Assembly (NCBI RefSeq): GCF_005796185.1
Contig: NZ_VAHM01000010.1
Span: 90,516-154,515 of the forward strand
From: Pseudarthrobacter sp. NamB4
Lineage (GTDB): Bacteria > Actinomycetota > Actinomycetes > Actinomycetales > Micrococcaceae
Direction: 5' to 3'
Length of the DNA: 64,000 nucleotides
Every line of letters starts with the position of its first letter. The first letter of the stretch is position 1. Positions 24,328 through 32,431 of the stretch are shown here, one piece after another. The notes beneath the pieces were generated by a model. It saw only the letters and a list, made by a program, of their open reading frames with translations. It ran no database searches and was not told the origin of the DNA. Both the position numbers and the translations under genes were made by a program.

Positions 24328-25569
24328 ATGCCTGTTGTCCGCCAGACGGCCGCCGAAGAGGCGCAGGCCACCGGCCGCCGTCGTCCGTCCTTCCACACCC
24401 TCACCGTGAAGGAGGTGCGCCGGCTCACCGAGGACGCCATCGAGGTCGCCTTCCACGTCCCAGCCGAGCTCGCCGGCCACTTCGACTACCTGCCCGGCCA
24501 GTACGTGGCCCTGCGCACCAAGCTGCCCAACGAGGACGGCGAGCTCCACGAGGTGAGGCGCAGCTACTCCATCTGCGCCGAGCCGCGCAGCTTCGAGGAC
24601 GGCACCAGCGAGATCCGCGTGGCCATCAAGAAGGACCTGGGCGGCCTGTTCTCCACCTGGGCCAACGCCGAGCTGAAGGCCGGGGACACCCTGGACGTCA
24701 TGAGCCCCATGGGCGCGTTCGTGTCCAAGCACGGCCGGGACGGCAAGGCCGTGGAGCAGAACCGGATGAACTCCATGAACAACCCGGAGCAGCTGGCCGG
24801 GGACGTCGCCCGCCAGGGGGAGGCCAGCTTCGTGGCCATCGCCGCGGGCAGCGGGATCACCCCGGTGATCGCGATCGCCCGCACGCTGCTGGCGGCCAGC
24901 CCGGAGTGCCGGTTCGACCTGATCTACGCCAACAAGGCCGCCATGGACGTGATGTTCCTGGAGGAGCTGGCGGACCTGAAGGACAAGTATCCGCAGCGGC
25001 TGGCCATCCATCACGTGCTGTCCCGCGAGCAGCGGATCGCGCCCCTGCTCAGCGGCAGGATCGACGCCGGGAAGCTCCAGCAGCTGCTCGGCACGGCCAT
25101 CCACGCGGACGACGTGGACGAGTGGTTCCTGTGCGGGCCGTTCGAGCTGGTGCAGCTGTGCCGGGACACCCTGGCCGAGCGCGGCGTGAAGCCGGAAAAC
25201 GTCCGGTTCGAGCTGTTCACGTCCGGCAAGCCGGACAAGCCGGAGGGACACGCCGGCCGGCCCGTGCTGGTGGACGAGTCCAAGGAGACGTACAAAATCA
25301 CGTTCAAGCTGGACGGCCTGCAGGGCGAGGTGGCTAGCCCCACGCATGCCCGCGAGTCCATCTTGAACGCCGCGCTGCGGGTCCGCCCGGACGTGCCGTT
25401 CGCGTGCGCCGGGGGAGTGTGCGGCACGTGCCGGGCCAAGGTGGTCAAGGGCAGCGTGACCATGGACGAAAACTACGCGCTGGAGCAGGATGAGCTGGAC
25501 AGGGGCTACGTGCTGACCTGCCAGAGCCACCCCACCAGCAAGGAAGTCACCGTCGACTTCGACGTCTAA
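24328..25569 (+). CDS. paaE: PaaE, epoxidase reductase
   Basis: 413 residues. FAD domain with RRSYSICAEP near 76, NADPH domain with VAIAAGSGITPVIAIARTLL near 172, and a C-terminal plant-type 2Fe-2S domain with FACAGGVCGTCRAKV near 353 and a final CQSHP. Transfers electrons from NADPH to the PaaA di-iron site. 9 bp after paaD, with AAGGAA before the ATG. Confidence 0.95.
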   Translation: MPVVRQTAAEEAQATGRRRPSFHTLTVKEVRRLTEDAIEVAFHVPAELAGHFDYLPGQYVALRTKLPNEDGELHEVRRSYSICAEPRSFEDGTSEIRVAIKKDLGGLFSTWANAELKAGDTLDVMSPMGAFVSKHGRDGKAVEQNRMNSMNNPEQLAGDVARQGEASFVAIAAGSGITPVIAIARTLLAASPECRFDLIYANKAAMDVMFLEELADLKDKYPQRLAIHHVLSREQRIAPLLSGRIDAGKLQQLLGTAIHADDVDEWFLCGPFELVQLCRDTLAERGVKPENVRFELFTSGKPDKPEGHAGRPVLVDESKETYKITFKLDGLQGEVASPTHARESILNAALRVRPDVPFACAGGVCGTCRAKVVKGSVTMDENYALEQDELDRGYVLTCQSHPTSKEVTVDFDV

Positions 25570-25599
25570 GCAGTGCCCCGTCCCACCCCAAGGAGCCCC

Positions 25600-26379
25600 A
25601 TGATTTCCCTTTCCATCAGCAACAACGTGGCCGAGGTTGTGCTGGACGCGCCGCAGAAGCTGAACTCGCTGGATGAGCAGGCGCTGCAGGAGCTGTCCCA
25701 GGCGTACGACGACGCTGCTGCCGCCGCCTCACGCGGGCAGGTGCGGGCGCTGCTGCTGAGGGGAGAGGGCCGGGCCTTCTGCGCTGGCCGGGACATCTCA
25801 AGCGTCTCGCCGGAGGACGACGACGCTGCCGCGTATCTGGGCGGGCTGGTTGAGCCGCTGCTGAAGAAGATGGCGTCCTTCCCGGCGCCCACCTTTGCGG
25901 CAGCCCACGGTGCCTGCCTGGGCGTGGGGCTGGGGCTGCTGCTGGCCACGGACGTGGTGTACGTGGCGGAGAACGCGAAGTTTGGGTCGCCGTTCGCCAA
26001 GCTGGGGGCCACGCTGGATTCGGGCGGGCACTGGTACTTCACCGAGCGGCTGGGCATGCACCGGACCCTGGACCTGATCTACACGGCCGAGCTGATGAGT
26101 GGCGCCGAGGCGGTGGCGCAGGGGCTGTTCAGCCGGGCCATGCCCGCGGATGAGCTGCTGGACAGGACCCGGGGGATCGTGGCTAAGGTGGCTGCGGGGG
26201 CCACCGGGGCGTTCACCGCGAGCAAGGAGTTGGTGGCGCACATCCGCGACCAGCGCCTGGGCCTGTGGGAGGCCATGGCCGAGGAGAACGCCGAGCAGGC
26301 ACGGCTCTGCAAGACCGACGACTACGCCGAGGGTTTCCGGGCTTTTCAAGAGAAGCGGGAGCCGCAGTTTCGCGGTTGA
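25600..26379 (+). CDS. Enoyl-CoA hydratase/isomerase (Paa pathway)
   Basis: 259 residues from ATG 25600, chosen because AAGGAG lies just upstream. Crotonase fold: GRAFCAGRDIS near 58 is the oxyanion hole, and AAHGACLGVGLGLLLATDV near 100 the second. The Paa pathway uses PaaG (ring-opening isomerase) and PaaF (hydratase); position next to paaE supports one of these, with PaaG more likely from the short C-terminus, but this is unsure. Its last 167 bp are antisense to the run-on 3' end of the zur-like frame. Confidence 0.9.
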   Translation: MISLSISNNVAEVVLDAPQKLNSLDEQALQELSQAYDDAAAAASRGQVRALLLRGEGRAFCAGRDISSVSPEDDDAAAYLGGLVEPLLKKMASFPAPTFAAAHGACLGVGLGLLLATDVVYVAENAKFGSPFAKLGATLDSGGHWYFTERLGMHRTLDLIYTAELMSGAEAVAQGLFSRAMPADELLDRTRGIVAKVAAGATGAFTASKELVAHIRDQRLGLWEAMAEENAEQARLCKTDDYAEGFRAFQEKREPQFRG

Positions 26380-26740
26380 ATCCCTGGGAAGTCACCTCGC
26401 GTTCGCAGGTTCCGCAGACTCCCATGAGTTCGAGGGTGTGGGAGACTGCGGTGAAGCCGTGCATTCGGGCTTTCTTGTCAGCCCAGCGCTGGACGGTGGT
26501 TTCGGCGATTTCGATGGTGTGGCCGCAGCGGCGGCAGACAAGGTGGTGGTGGTGTTCTTTGCGCTGGCACCTGCGGTACTTGGTTTCGCTGTCCTGGCTG
26601 CGAAGGGCGTCAACTTCACCTTCGCTGACCATGGATTGCAGGAGCCGGTAGACCGTGGCCAGGGCGAGGGTCTCCCGGGTGTCCAGCAACTTGGCGTGCA
26701 GCTGCTGCGCGCTTTGGAACTCGGGGGTGCGTTTCAGCAT
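26213..26740 (-). pseudogene. zur: Zur-like Fur family regulator, apparently frameshifted at both ends
   Basis: The open frame encodes FQSAQQLHAKL, LATVYRLLQSM (recognition helix), YRRCQRKEHHHHLVCRRCG, MHGFTAVSHTLELMGVCGTC: the Fur fold with its zinc sites. The expected N-terminus reads MERRTRVQ from ATG 26775, one base past the znuB stop, but that frame ends after 13 codons; a one-base shift near 26745-26752 joins it to ALEEMLKRTPEF. After GVCGTC no stop follows, and about 60 residues of Arg/Pro-rich sequence run antisense into the enoyl-CoA hydratase gene. It would repress the znu genes. Sequencing error is possible. Confidence 0.7.
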
Positions 26741-26776
26741 CTCTTCCAGTGCTGAACCCGGGTTCGCCGTTCCATC

Positions 26777-27691
26777 TCAAGTGTTCTCGTGCAGCCGCAC
26801 GTCGTCTTCGGCATCCAGGTGAGGGTCGGTGTCCTCGCTCGGGCGCCGGAAAAGCGGACGGATGAGGGCCACGGCGGCGTAGACACCGATCGCGAGAACC
26901 ACGATGGTCGCCCCGGGCGAGAGCCGATGGAAGTAGGTAATGGAAAGCCCGGTGACGCAGACTGTCGCTCCGACCACCATTGCTGTTGTCATGGTGGCGC
27001 GGAAGGACCGTGCCGTGAGCTGGGCTATCGCGACGGGCACGATCATGAGCGCCGAGACCAGGAGCACGCCTACGACGCGCATGGACACGGACACTGTCAG
27101 TGCCGCGAGTACGGCCACGAGGATGTTCAGGGCGCGGATGGGCAGGCCGGTGGCGCGTGCGAATTCCTCGTCATGGCTTAGTGCGAACAGGGCAGGCCGC
27201 AGGCCCAGGCCGATACCCAGGATGAGTACGGCCAGCGCGGCGGTGAGCCAGACGTCCAGTTCGGTCACCGTTGAGATGGACCCGAAGAGGTAGCCGGTCA
27301 GGTTGGCCGCGGTGCCGCCGGCAAGGCCGATGAGCAGTACCCCGCCGGCGATGCCGCCATAGAAGAGGAGAGCCAGCGCGACGTCTCCGCTGGTTTTTCC
27401 CTTTTCCCTGACCAGTTCTATGAGCACGGCCCCGATGATGGCGGCGATGACGGCGCCGGGCACGGCGAGCAGGTCATGCGGGGTCAGTCCTGCTGCGCTG
27501 CCGGCGAGCCAGCCCATCGCTACTCCGGTCAGGGCGACGTGGCCGATCCCGTCGCCGAGCAGGGCGAGCCGCCGCTGTACCAGGTAGGTGCCCATGACGG
27601 GGGCGGAGATGCCCACCAGCACGGCAACCATCAGCCCGCGCTGCATGAGGGGGCTGGCGAGCATGGCCGCCAGCGTGTCGAAGAAAGCCAT
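26777..27691 (-). CDS. znuB: ZnuB, zinc ABC transporter permease
   Basis: 304 residues with about eight or nine membrane segments. GLMVAVLVGISAPVMGTYLV, LLGDGIGHVALTGVAMG and LPIRALNILVAVLAALTVS are typical of ABC-3 metal permeases. Start ATG 27691 overlaps the znuC stop (TAATG); GTG 27697 is an alternative. The acidic/His tail ends just before the zur-like start. Confidence 0.93.
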   Translation of the reverse strand: MAFFDTLAAMLASPLMQRGLMVAVLVGISAPVMGTYLVQRRLALLGDGIGHVALTGVAMGWLAGSAAGLTPHDLLAVPGAVIAAIIGAVLIELVREKGKTSGDVALALLFYGGIAGGVLLIGLAGGTAANLTGYLFGSISTVTELDVWLTAALAVLILGIGLGLRPALFALSHDEEFARATGLPIRALNILVAVLAALTVSVSMRVVGVLLVSALMIVPVAIAQLTARSFRATMTTAMVVGATVCVTGLSITYFHRLSPGATIVVLAIGVYAAVALIRPLFRRPSEDTDPHLDAEDDVRLHENT

Positions 27692-28479
27692 TACCACTCC
27701 GAACGCAGATCAGGGACGGTGTGCCCGGGAGAGGGCGTGTCCGCGTGGGCATGGACGTGGTCGTGTTCGGGGTGGTCGTGGCCTTGCGCGGCGGGCGGCG
27801 GTGGTCCGTCGTAAATGATCCGGCCGTGGCGCAGCACCACGGCCCTTTCGATCATGTCGGCGAGTTCGCCAAGTTCGTGCAGGACCACCAGTATTGTTGT
27901 CCCTTGTCCGCGCATGCGGTTCAGGGTGCTGGCCAGTGCCTCCTTGGAGGCCCGGTCGATTCCGGCTAAGGGCTCGTCCAGGATGATGAGGTCAGGGTCG
28001 CGGACGAGGGCGCGGGCGATGAGCACCCGTTGCTGCTGGCCGCCTGAGAAAACCTGCACGCTGTCATGCGCGCGGTCGGCCAGCCCGACCTGCTCCAGCG
28101 CCTCCACGGCCTTCCGCCGGGCGCCGCGGCCCGGGCGGAAACGCCTGTTGTCCAGCAGCCCGGAACCGACCACTTCAAGGGCTGTGGCCGGCACTCCGGA
28201 ACTGGGGCCCAATCGCTGGGGAACATAGCCGATGCGTGACCAGGGCACCGATCCTCGTGCTGTGGTGATGTCGGCGCCATAGAGTTCTGCGGCGCCGTAG
28301 GTCACAGGGGCGATCCCCATGAGTGCTTTGACCAGCGTGGATTTGCCGGACCCGTTGGCGCCCAGCAGCGCCACGGCTTCTCCGGCGGAGACTGTCAGGT
28401 CGATGCCGTGCAGGATGGTTCCGGTTTCCACTGCCACACGCAGTTCCCGGGTCCGGATAGGCGGCTGGTTTTCAGGCAC
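27691..28479 (-). CDS. znuC: ZnuC, zinc ABC transporter ATPase
   Basis: 262 residues: Walker A GANGSGKST near 40, Q-loop YVPQR, signature FSGGQQQRVLIARAL near 143, Walker B LIILDEPLAGID and the H-loop in VLHELG. The C-terminus adds GHDHPEHDHVHAHADTPSPG, a His/Asp-rich tail that could hold zinc in the cytoplasm, as seen in several zinc ATPases. One base separates it from znuA. Confidence 0.94.
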   Translation of the reverse strand: MPENQPPIRTRELRVAVETGTILHGIDLTVSAGEAVALLGANGSGKSTLVKALMGIAPVTYGAAELYGADITTARGSVPWSRIGYVPQRLGPSSGVPATALEVVGSGLLDNRRFRPGRGARRKAVEALEQVGLADRAHDSVQVFSGGQQQRVLIARALVRDPDLIILDEPLAGIDRASKEALASTLNRMRGQGTTILVVLHELGELADMIERAVVLRHGRIIYDGPPPPAAQGHDHPEHDHVHAHADTPSPGHTVPDLRSEW

Positions 28480-28480
28480 T

Positions 28481-29491
28481 TTAGGCGCAGTTCAAGGCTG
28501 TGCGCAGGGCTTCGAGGTTGGCACGCATAACCTTTTCGTAGTCTGAGCTTTCGTCAGTGAGGCCTTCGAGCGGGTCCAGGACCGCGGTCTTGACGTGCAG
28601 GTCCGCAGCGAGGGTTTCGGCGACCTTTGGGTTGACCAGGGTTTCAGTGAAGATTGTCGTCACCCCTTCATCCTTGACTACCTGGCCGATTTCGGCCAGA
28701 CGTGCCGGGGAAGGTTCGGTGTCAGGTGCGAGGCCGGAGATGCCTGCCTGCTTCAGGTCATATTTATTCGCGAGGTAGCCGTACGCTTCGTGGGACACCA
28801 CGATAGTCCGGGTCTCGCAGGTTGCCAGACCCTTCTTGAAGTCCTCATCCAAGGTGGTCAGCTTCCCAGACAGCGTTTCGGCGTTGGCCTCGTAGGCGGC
28901 AGCGTTCGCCGGGTCTGCTTTCCCCAGTTCCTCAGCGACGGCGTGGGCAGTGTGGGCCAGGCGCTCCGGGTCAAGCCAGAAGTGCAGGTCCTGCGCTGAC
29001 TCTTCGCCCGCATGCCCATGGGTGTCTCCGGTCTCGTCCGCGTGTGCTTCTTCGGTGGCGGGACCATCAGTGTGTGTTTCGGCGGCGTGCTCCTCTTCGG
29101 AGTGCCCCGCCGGCAGGGTTGCTTCTTCGGAGACATCCAGGACGCGGGCCGGTGATGCCTGCTTGATGGCTTCATCAACGGCTGGTTGGAACCCGGAGAG
29201 GTAGACAACGGCCGTTGCGCTTTCCAGGGCAGCCACCGACGCCGGGGACAACTCCAGGTCGTGCGGTTCCGTGCCGGGAGGGGTAAGGGACTCGACCGAG
29301 ACAAGGTTCCCGCCCACCTGCTGGGTCACATACTGCAGCGGATAAAAGGACGCCATCACCTTCAATCCGGAGCTTCCCCCGGTAGCTGCGGCAGAGGAAG
29401 AGGAGTCCGCCGGCGCCTCCGGGCTGCAGGCAGTCAGGGACAGTGCGGTCAAAAGGGGCATGGCAAAAGCAAGGCGGGTGCGGGGTTTCAT
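28481..29491 (-). CDS. znuA: ZnuA, zinc-binding lipoprotein
   Basis: 336 residues from ATG 29491; longer upstream frames are not supported. MKPRTRLAFAMPLLTALSLT-AC is a lipoprotein signal with the Cys at 22. Zinc ligands: His in GTEPHDLEL, His in DLHFWLDP, His in VVSHEAYGYL and Asp in TAVLDPLEG. Between them a long His/Glu/Asp-rich loop (about 130-175) is typical of zinc, not manganese, proteins. The operator palindrome begins at the base next to the ATG, so the message is probably leaderless. Confidence 0.94.
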   Translation of the reverse strand: MKPRTRLAFAMPLLTALSLTACSPEAPADSSSSAAATGGSSGLKVMASFYPLQYVTQQVGGNLVSVESLTPPGTEPHDLELSPASVAALESATAVVYLSGFQPAVDEAIKQASPARVLDVSEEATLPAGHSEEEHAAETHTDGPATEEAHADETGDTHGHAGEESAQDLHFWLDPERLAHTAHAVAEELGKADPANAAAYEANAETLSGKLTTLDEDFKKGLATCETRTIVVSHEAYGYLANKYDLKQAGISGLAPDTEPSPARLAEIGQVVKDEGVTTIFTETLVNPKVAETLAADLHVKTAVLDPLEGLTDESSDYEKVMRANLEALRTALNCA

Positions 29492-29527
29492 GACACTGAT
29501 TCTCACCCTAATGAGAATCAGTGTCAA
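29491..29527 (-). promoter_or_regulatory. znuA promoter with 36-bp perfect palindrome (double Zur-like site)
   Basis: TGACACTGATTCTCA (29491-29505) and TGAGAATCAGTGTCA (29512-29526) are perfect inverses separated by CCCTAA. Each 15-mer has the 7-1-7 form of an actinobacterial Zur site with one good half, TGAGAAT. On the minus strand a consensus -35 TTGACA (29527-29522) and a GAGAAT -10 (29504-29499), 17 bp apart, end 7 nt before the znuA ATG, the same geometry as at 5212-5248. The palindrome also faces the plus-strand rpmJ remnant. Confidence 0.8.
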
Positions 29528-29611
29528 TTCGAGTGCACGGGTCGAACTAAAGAGGCGCTTCAAGTGCGTCCTAGTGGTCGCCGTGTTCGGCGTGGCGGTG
29601 GCGCATTCCCC

Positions 29612-29662
29612 GACCCTTTCCACCTCAACGAAACAGCCGACCACCTCACAAAGGAGCAACTC
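29612..29662 (+). pseudogene. Remnant tail of a cobW-like gene
   Basis: Codons 29612-29662 read DPFHLNETADHLTKEQL directly into the second rpmJ start. The intact CobW-like gene at 5248 ends [17 protein letters not shown] at the same distance from its rpmJ, and the DNA CGAAACA...CAAAGGAG is shared. The rest of the gene is missing: only 85 bp lie between this tail and the znuA operator. Confidence 0.5.
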
Positions 29663-29785
29663 ATGAACGTACGGAACTCGCTGCGGGCCATGAAGAAAAG
29701 TACCGGGCGCACAGATCGTCCGCCGCCGCGGGCGGACCTTCGTCATCAACAAGAAAACCCGCGCATGAAGGCCCGCCAAGGCTGA
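29663..29785 (+). pseudogene. rpmJ: Second C-minus L36 (rpmJ) with two compensating frameshifts
   Basis: The frame is 40 codons, starting MNVRNSLRAMKK and ending NPRMKARQG as in the rpmJ at 6372. The middle 20 residues are unrelated (STGRTDRPPPRADLRHQQ). Removing one A from the run at 29696-29699 and adding one to the run at 29754-29757 restores [17 protein letters not shown]. So one insertion and one deletion, both in A-runs, cancel out. AAAGGAG lies 6 nt before the ATG. Either real decay or homopolymer sequencing errors. Confidence 0.75.
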
Positions 29786-30122
29786 TCCCCGGCTCGCCCT
29801 CACGGTGGCCAGAAGTGATGCAACGGGCGGTTAGGCCCGGCACCGAGCTGGTCCCACGTGACGGCAGCCCCTTACGGCTCCCGCAGGCCGCAATCGCCAG
29901 GAGCTGCCGGCGCTGCCGGTCCCGGTCAGCAGGAATGCTACTGGTCGGCGGGGTTGGTTCGCGCCGGAAACTGCACTGGCAGCAGGAGCATGCCCCGTTG
30001 TCAGTGTTGGCTTCCATGTCAGGATCAGGTGCGCGGTGTTCGGCGGCGTCGGCGGTTGCACCCCCACCGGTTTTCGGGCGCTTGCCCGAAGCGGGGGCTG
30101 GAACGTCGATAAACCGTGCTTT
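29786..30122. other. Intergenic stretch without recognised feature
   Basis: 337 bp between the rpmJ remnant and the end of the minus-strand ABC ATPase gene. GC-rich open frames exist on both strands, but none has a ribosome site or recognisable protein. CCGGTTTTCGGGCGCTTGCCC near 30067 can form a weak hairpin. Nothing else seen. Confidence 0.4.
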
Positions 30123-31562
30123 TCAGGCGAAGGTTTCGATCCTTTCGGCATCTTCTTTGCTTGTGCCCAGCGGAATGCTGCGGTGGGCTACAGCCCTGCC
30201 GAGGCCGCTGTCATGAGTGACGAGTACCAGCGCGCAGTCCTGGCGTTCCACCTGTTCCATGAGGCAGGCCATGGTTTCCTCCTGGGTGATGAGGTCAAGG
30301 CGTGAGGTGGGCTCGTCGGCGAAGACCAGGGTCGGTTCCAGGAGCATCGAGCGGATGATGGCCAGGCGTTGGAGTTCCCCGCCGGAGACCTGCCCGGGTT
30401 TGCGGGTCAGCAGCGCCGGCGCAAGGCGCAGTGAGCCCATGAGTTCTTCCAGGCGTTCCGGATTCAGGCGGTGGCGTCGGATCAGGTCGCCAAAGGAGTC
30501 TTTGAGGGGCACCCTGGCTGGAAAGGCCAGGGCGGGGTCCTGGTAGAGCTTTTGCAGCCGGCCGCCTTGCAGTACGTCGGAGTGCTGGATCTTTCCGGCA
30601 TCCGGGGGCAGCAGGCGCAACAGCACGTTGCCCAGCGTAGTTTTGCCGCTGCCGCTCGGGCCGCTCAAGGACACCCGTTCCCGTGGATGGATCGTCACGT
30701 CCAGTCCGGAAAAAAGCTGTTGTTTTCCGAAGGCTTTCGACAGCCCCTTGCCGCGGATAAGAGCCGGACTTGTTGACTCCCCGGGTTCTGGCGCTGTGAC
30801 CCAGGGGTGCCGCCAGTTGGAGGGTTCAGCTGCAAGCAGTCGGCGGGTGTAGGGGTGGGAAGGATGTGTTAGCACTTCCCGGGCCGGTCCCTGTTCGACG
30901 ATGTTGGCTTTCTGCATGACCAGGACATTCCCGCCGAGTTTACGGGCGAGTTCCAAATCGTGGGTGATGGTCAGCAGGATCCCGCCGTCATTGACGTGCC
31001 GCTGCAACAGGGCTGCAAGCTCGTTCCGGGCCCCCTCGTCCAGGCCTTTGGAGGGCTCATCCGCTATCAGGATTTGAGCCCCGCCGATGGTGGCGGCAGC
31101 GAAGGCCACCCGCTGGGCCATTCCACCGGAGAGCGTATGCGGGAAGGCGGTGGCAGCCGGGGCCAGGCCCAGAGCGCCCAGCAGTTTTCCGGCGCCGGCG
31201 CGGGCGCTTCTTTTATCTGTCCTGAAACAGGTCGCAGCTTCGGCCACCTGTTCGCCGGCCCGCATGGTGGGATCGAGTGCGAGCATGGGCTCCTGTGGAA
31301 GCAGGGACATGACCGGGCCCCAGAGCCTGCGCCTGTTCCCGGGGTCGGCCAGATCGTAGGTGTGGCCGTCCAGGGTGAGGTTTCCCCGTGCGGTGAGGTT
31401 TGCCGGGAGCGTACCCATGATTGCGTGGGCGAGCAGCGATTTACCCGAACCGCTCTCACCCACGATGGTGACGGGGTGCCCCGGCACAAAGTCCAGGTCG
31501 GCGGCTTCCACTAGCGTCGTTCGGCCGTGGGTTACCACGAGGTTGTTCAAGCGCAGTGTCAC
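30123..31562 (-). CDS. ABC transporter ATPase, two fused ATPase domains (nickel/peptide type)
   Basis: 479 residues with two nucleotide-binding domains: first with GESGSGKS near 34, LSGGMAQRVAFA near 144 and ADEPSKGLD; second with GPSGSGKTT near 297, VSGGELQRLAII near 395 and ADEPTSRLD. The family-5 (Dpp/Opp/Nik) importers normally use two separate ATPases, so this is their fusion. Overlaps the upstream permease gene by 4 bp. Faces the znu locus across the rpmJ remnant. Confidence 0.92.
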   Translation of the reverse strand: MTLRLNNLVVTHGRTTLVEAADLDFVPGHPVTIVGESGSGKSLLAHAIMGTLPANLTARGNLTLDGHTYDLADPGNRRRLWGPVMSLLPQEPMLALDPTMRAGEQVAEAATCFRTDKRSARAGAGKLLGALGLAPAATAFPHTLSGGMAQRVAFAAATIGGAQILIADEPSKGLDEGARNELAALLQRHVNDGGILLTITHDLELARKLGGNVLVMQKANIVEQGPAREVLTHPSHPYTRRLLAAEPSNWRHPWVTAPEPGESTSPALIRGKGLSKAFGKQQLFSGLDVTIHPRERVSLSGPSGSGKTTLGNVLLRLLPPDAGKIQHSDVLQGGRLQKLYQDPALAFPARVPLKDSFGDLIRRHRLNPERLEELMGSLRLAPALLTRKPGQVSGGELQRLAIIRSMLLEPTLVFADEPTSRLDLITQEETMACLMEQVERQDCALVLVTHDSGLGRAVAHRSIPLGTSKEDAERIETFA

Positions 31563-32431
31563 GGGCGGGACTCCTTGTTACGCAGGCCCAGGAGCCCGGT
31601 GAGGATGGTGACGAGGACCAGGACAGGTGCCAGGGACATCCAGGGCGCCTCGTGGTAGTAGGGGAAGGCTTCGGTGACCATTTGCCCCAGTTCCGGCGTG
31701 GGTGGCCGGACCCCGACGCCGACAAAGCCGAGGGTGGACAGGGCCAGGATCGAGGAGCCGATCCCGAATGTTGCCATGGTGGTCAGCAGGGGCCGCAGTT
31801 CGGGCCAGAGGTGCCGGCGCACGATGTGTACGGGTCCGAGTTTGAGCAGCCCGGCCGCCTCGACGGCAGCACCGGCAAGTACCAGGCCGCTGCGTGAGCG
31901 GATCATCCGGAAGTATTCCACCCACTGGGCCAGGGCGAGCCCAATGTACAGCGACCACAGTTCACCGTTGGCAAGAGCGGAGAAGATAAGGACCACCAGC
32001 AGTGCCGGAAGTGCGATGAAGGCTTCGGAAAGTCCGTGCAGAACGGTGTCTGCCCATCCTCCCCGCCAGGCGGCGGTGATGCCGGCCAGTGTTCCGAGCA
32101 GCAGCGCGGTCCCGACGCACAGCAGGGCCATCAGCAGGGAGAGCCGGGTGGCGTGTGCGAGACGGGCGATGACGCTGCGGCCCAAGTGATCAGTGCCCAG
32201 CGGCTCAGCCAGGCTGGGGGCTTCCAGGAACCGCGCCAGGTCCTGGGCTGCGTGGTCGGGCCAGGCCAAAGGTCCGGCCAGGGCAAAGAGCGCCAGCGCA
32301 GCCAGCAGCACGGTCGAGGCGCGCTGCGCCCGGGTGAGGGCGGAAAACCCCCGGGCGGGTGCCGGCACGGCTGCCGATCCCCGATCCTGTTTGCTGTCCC
32401 TGTTGGACTGGCTGGTTGCGGGGGCCGTCAC
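31559..32431 (-). CDS. ABC transporter permease, DppC/NikC type
   Basis: 290 residues. Cytosolic N-terminus, a first membrane segment (about 38-56), the GTDHLGRSVIARLAHATRLS motif of DppC-like subunits, then about five membrane segments with the EAA-like loop AAGLLKLGPVHIVRRHLWPE. Overlaps both neighbours by 4 bp (ATGA), so the operon is translationally coupled. Confidence 0.92.
   Translation of the reverse strand: MTAPATSQSNRDSKQDRGSAAVPAPARGFSALTRAQRASTVLLAALALFALAGPLAWPDHAAQDLARFLEAPSLAEPLGTDHLGRSVIARLAHATRLSLLMALLCVGTALLLGTLAGITAAWRGGWADTVLHGLSEAFIALPALLVVLIFSALANGELWSLYIGLALAQWVEYFRMIRSRSGLVLAGAAVEAAGLLKLGPVHIVRRHLWPELRPLLTTMATFGIGSSILALSTLGFVGVGVRPPTPELGQMVTEAFPYYHEAPWMSLAPVLVLVTILTGLLGLRNKESRP

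Noticed and set aside
24198..25337. 379-residue plus frame and 460-residue minus frame over paaD-paaE
   Set aside because: Both are Arg/Gly/His-rich shadows of paaE, which has complete FNR and 2Fe-2S motifs.
28491..29803. 440-residue version of ZnuA starting at 29803
   Set aside because: Its first ~100 residues read antisense through the rpmJ remnant and the operator; the lipoprotein signal begins at ATG 29491.
29831..30151. 106-residue minus-strand frame in the gap after the rpmJ remnant
   Set aside because: I looked for another zinc-free ribosomal protein here (S14, L28, L33); none of their motifs are present.
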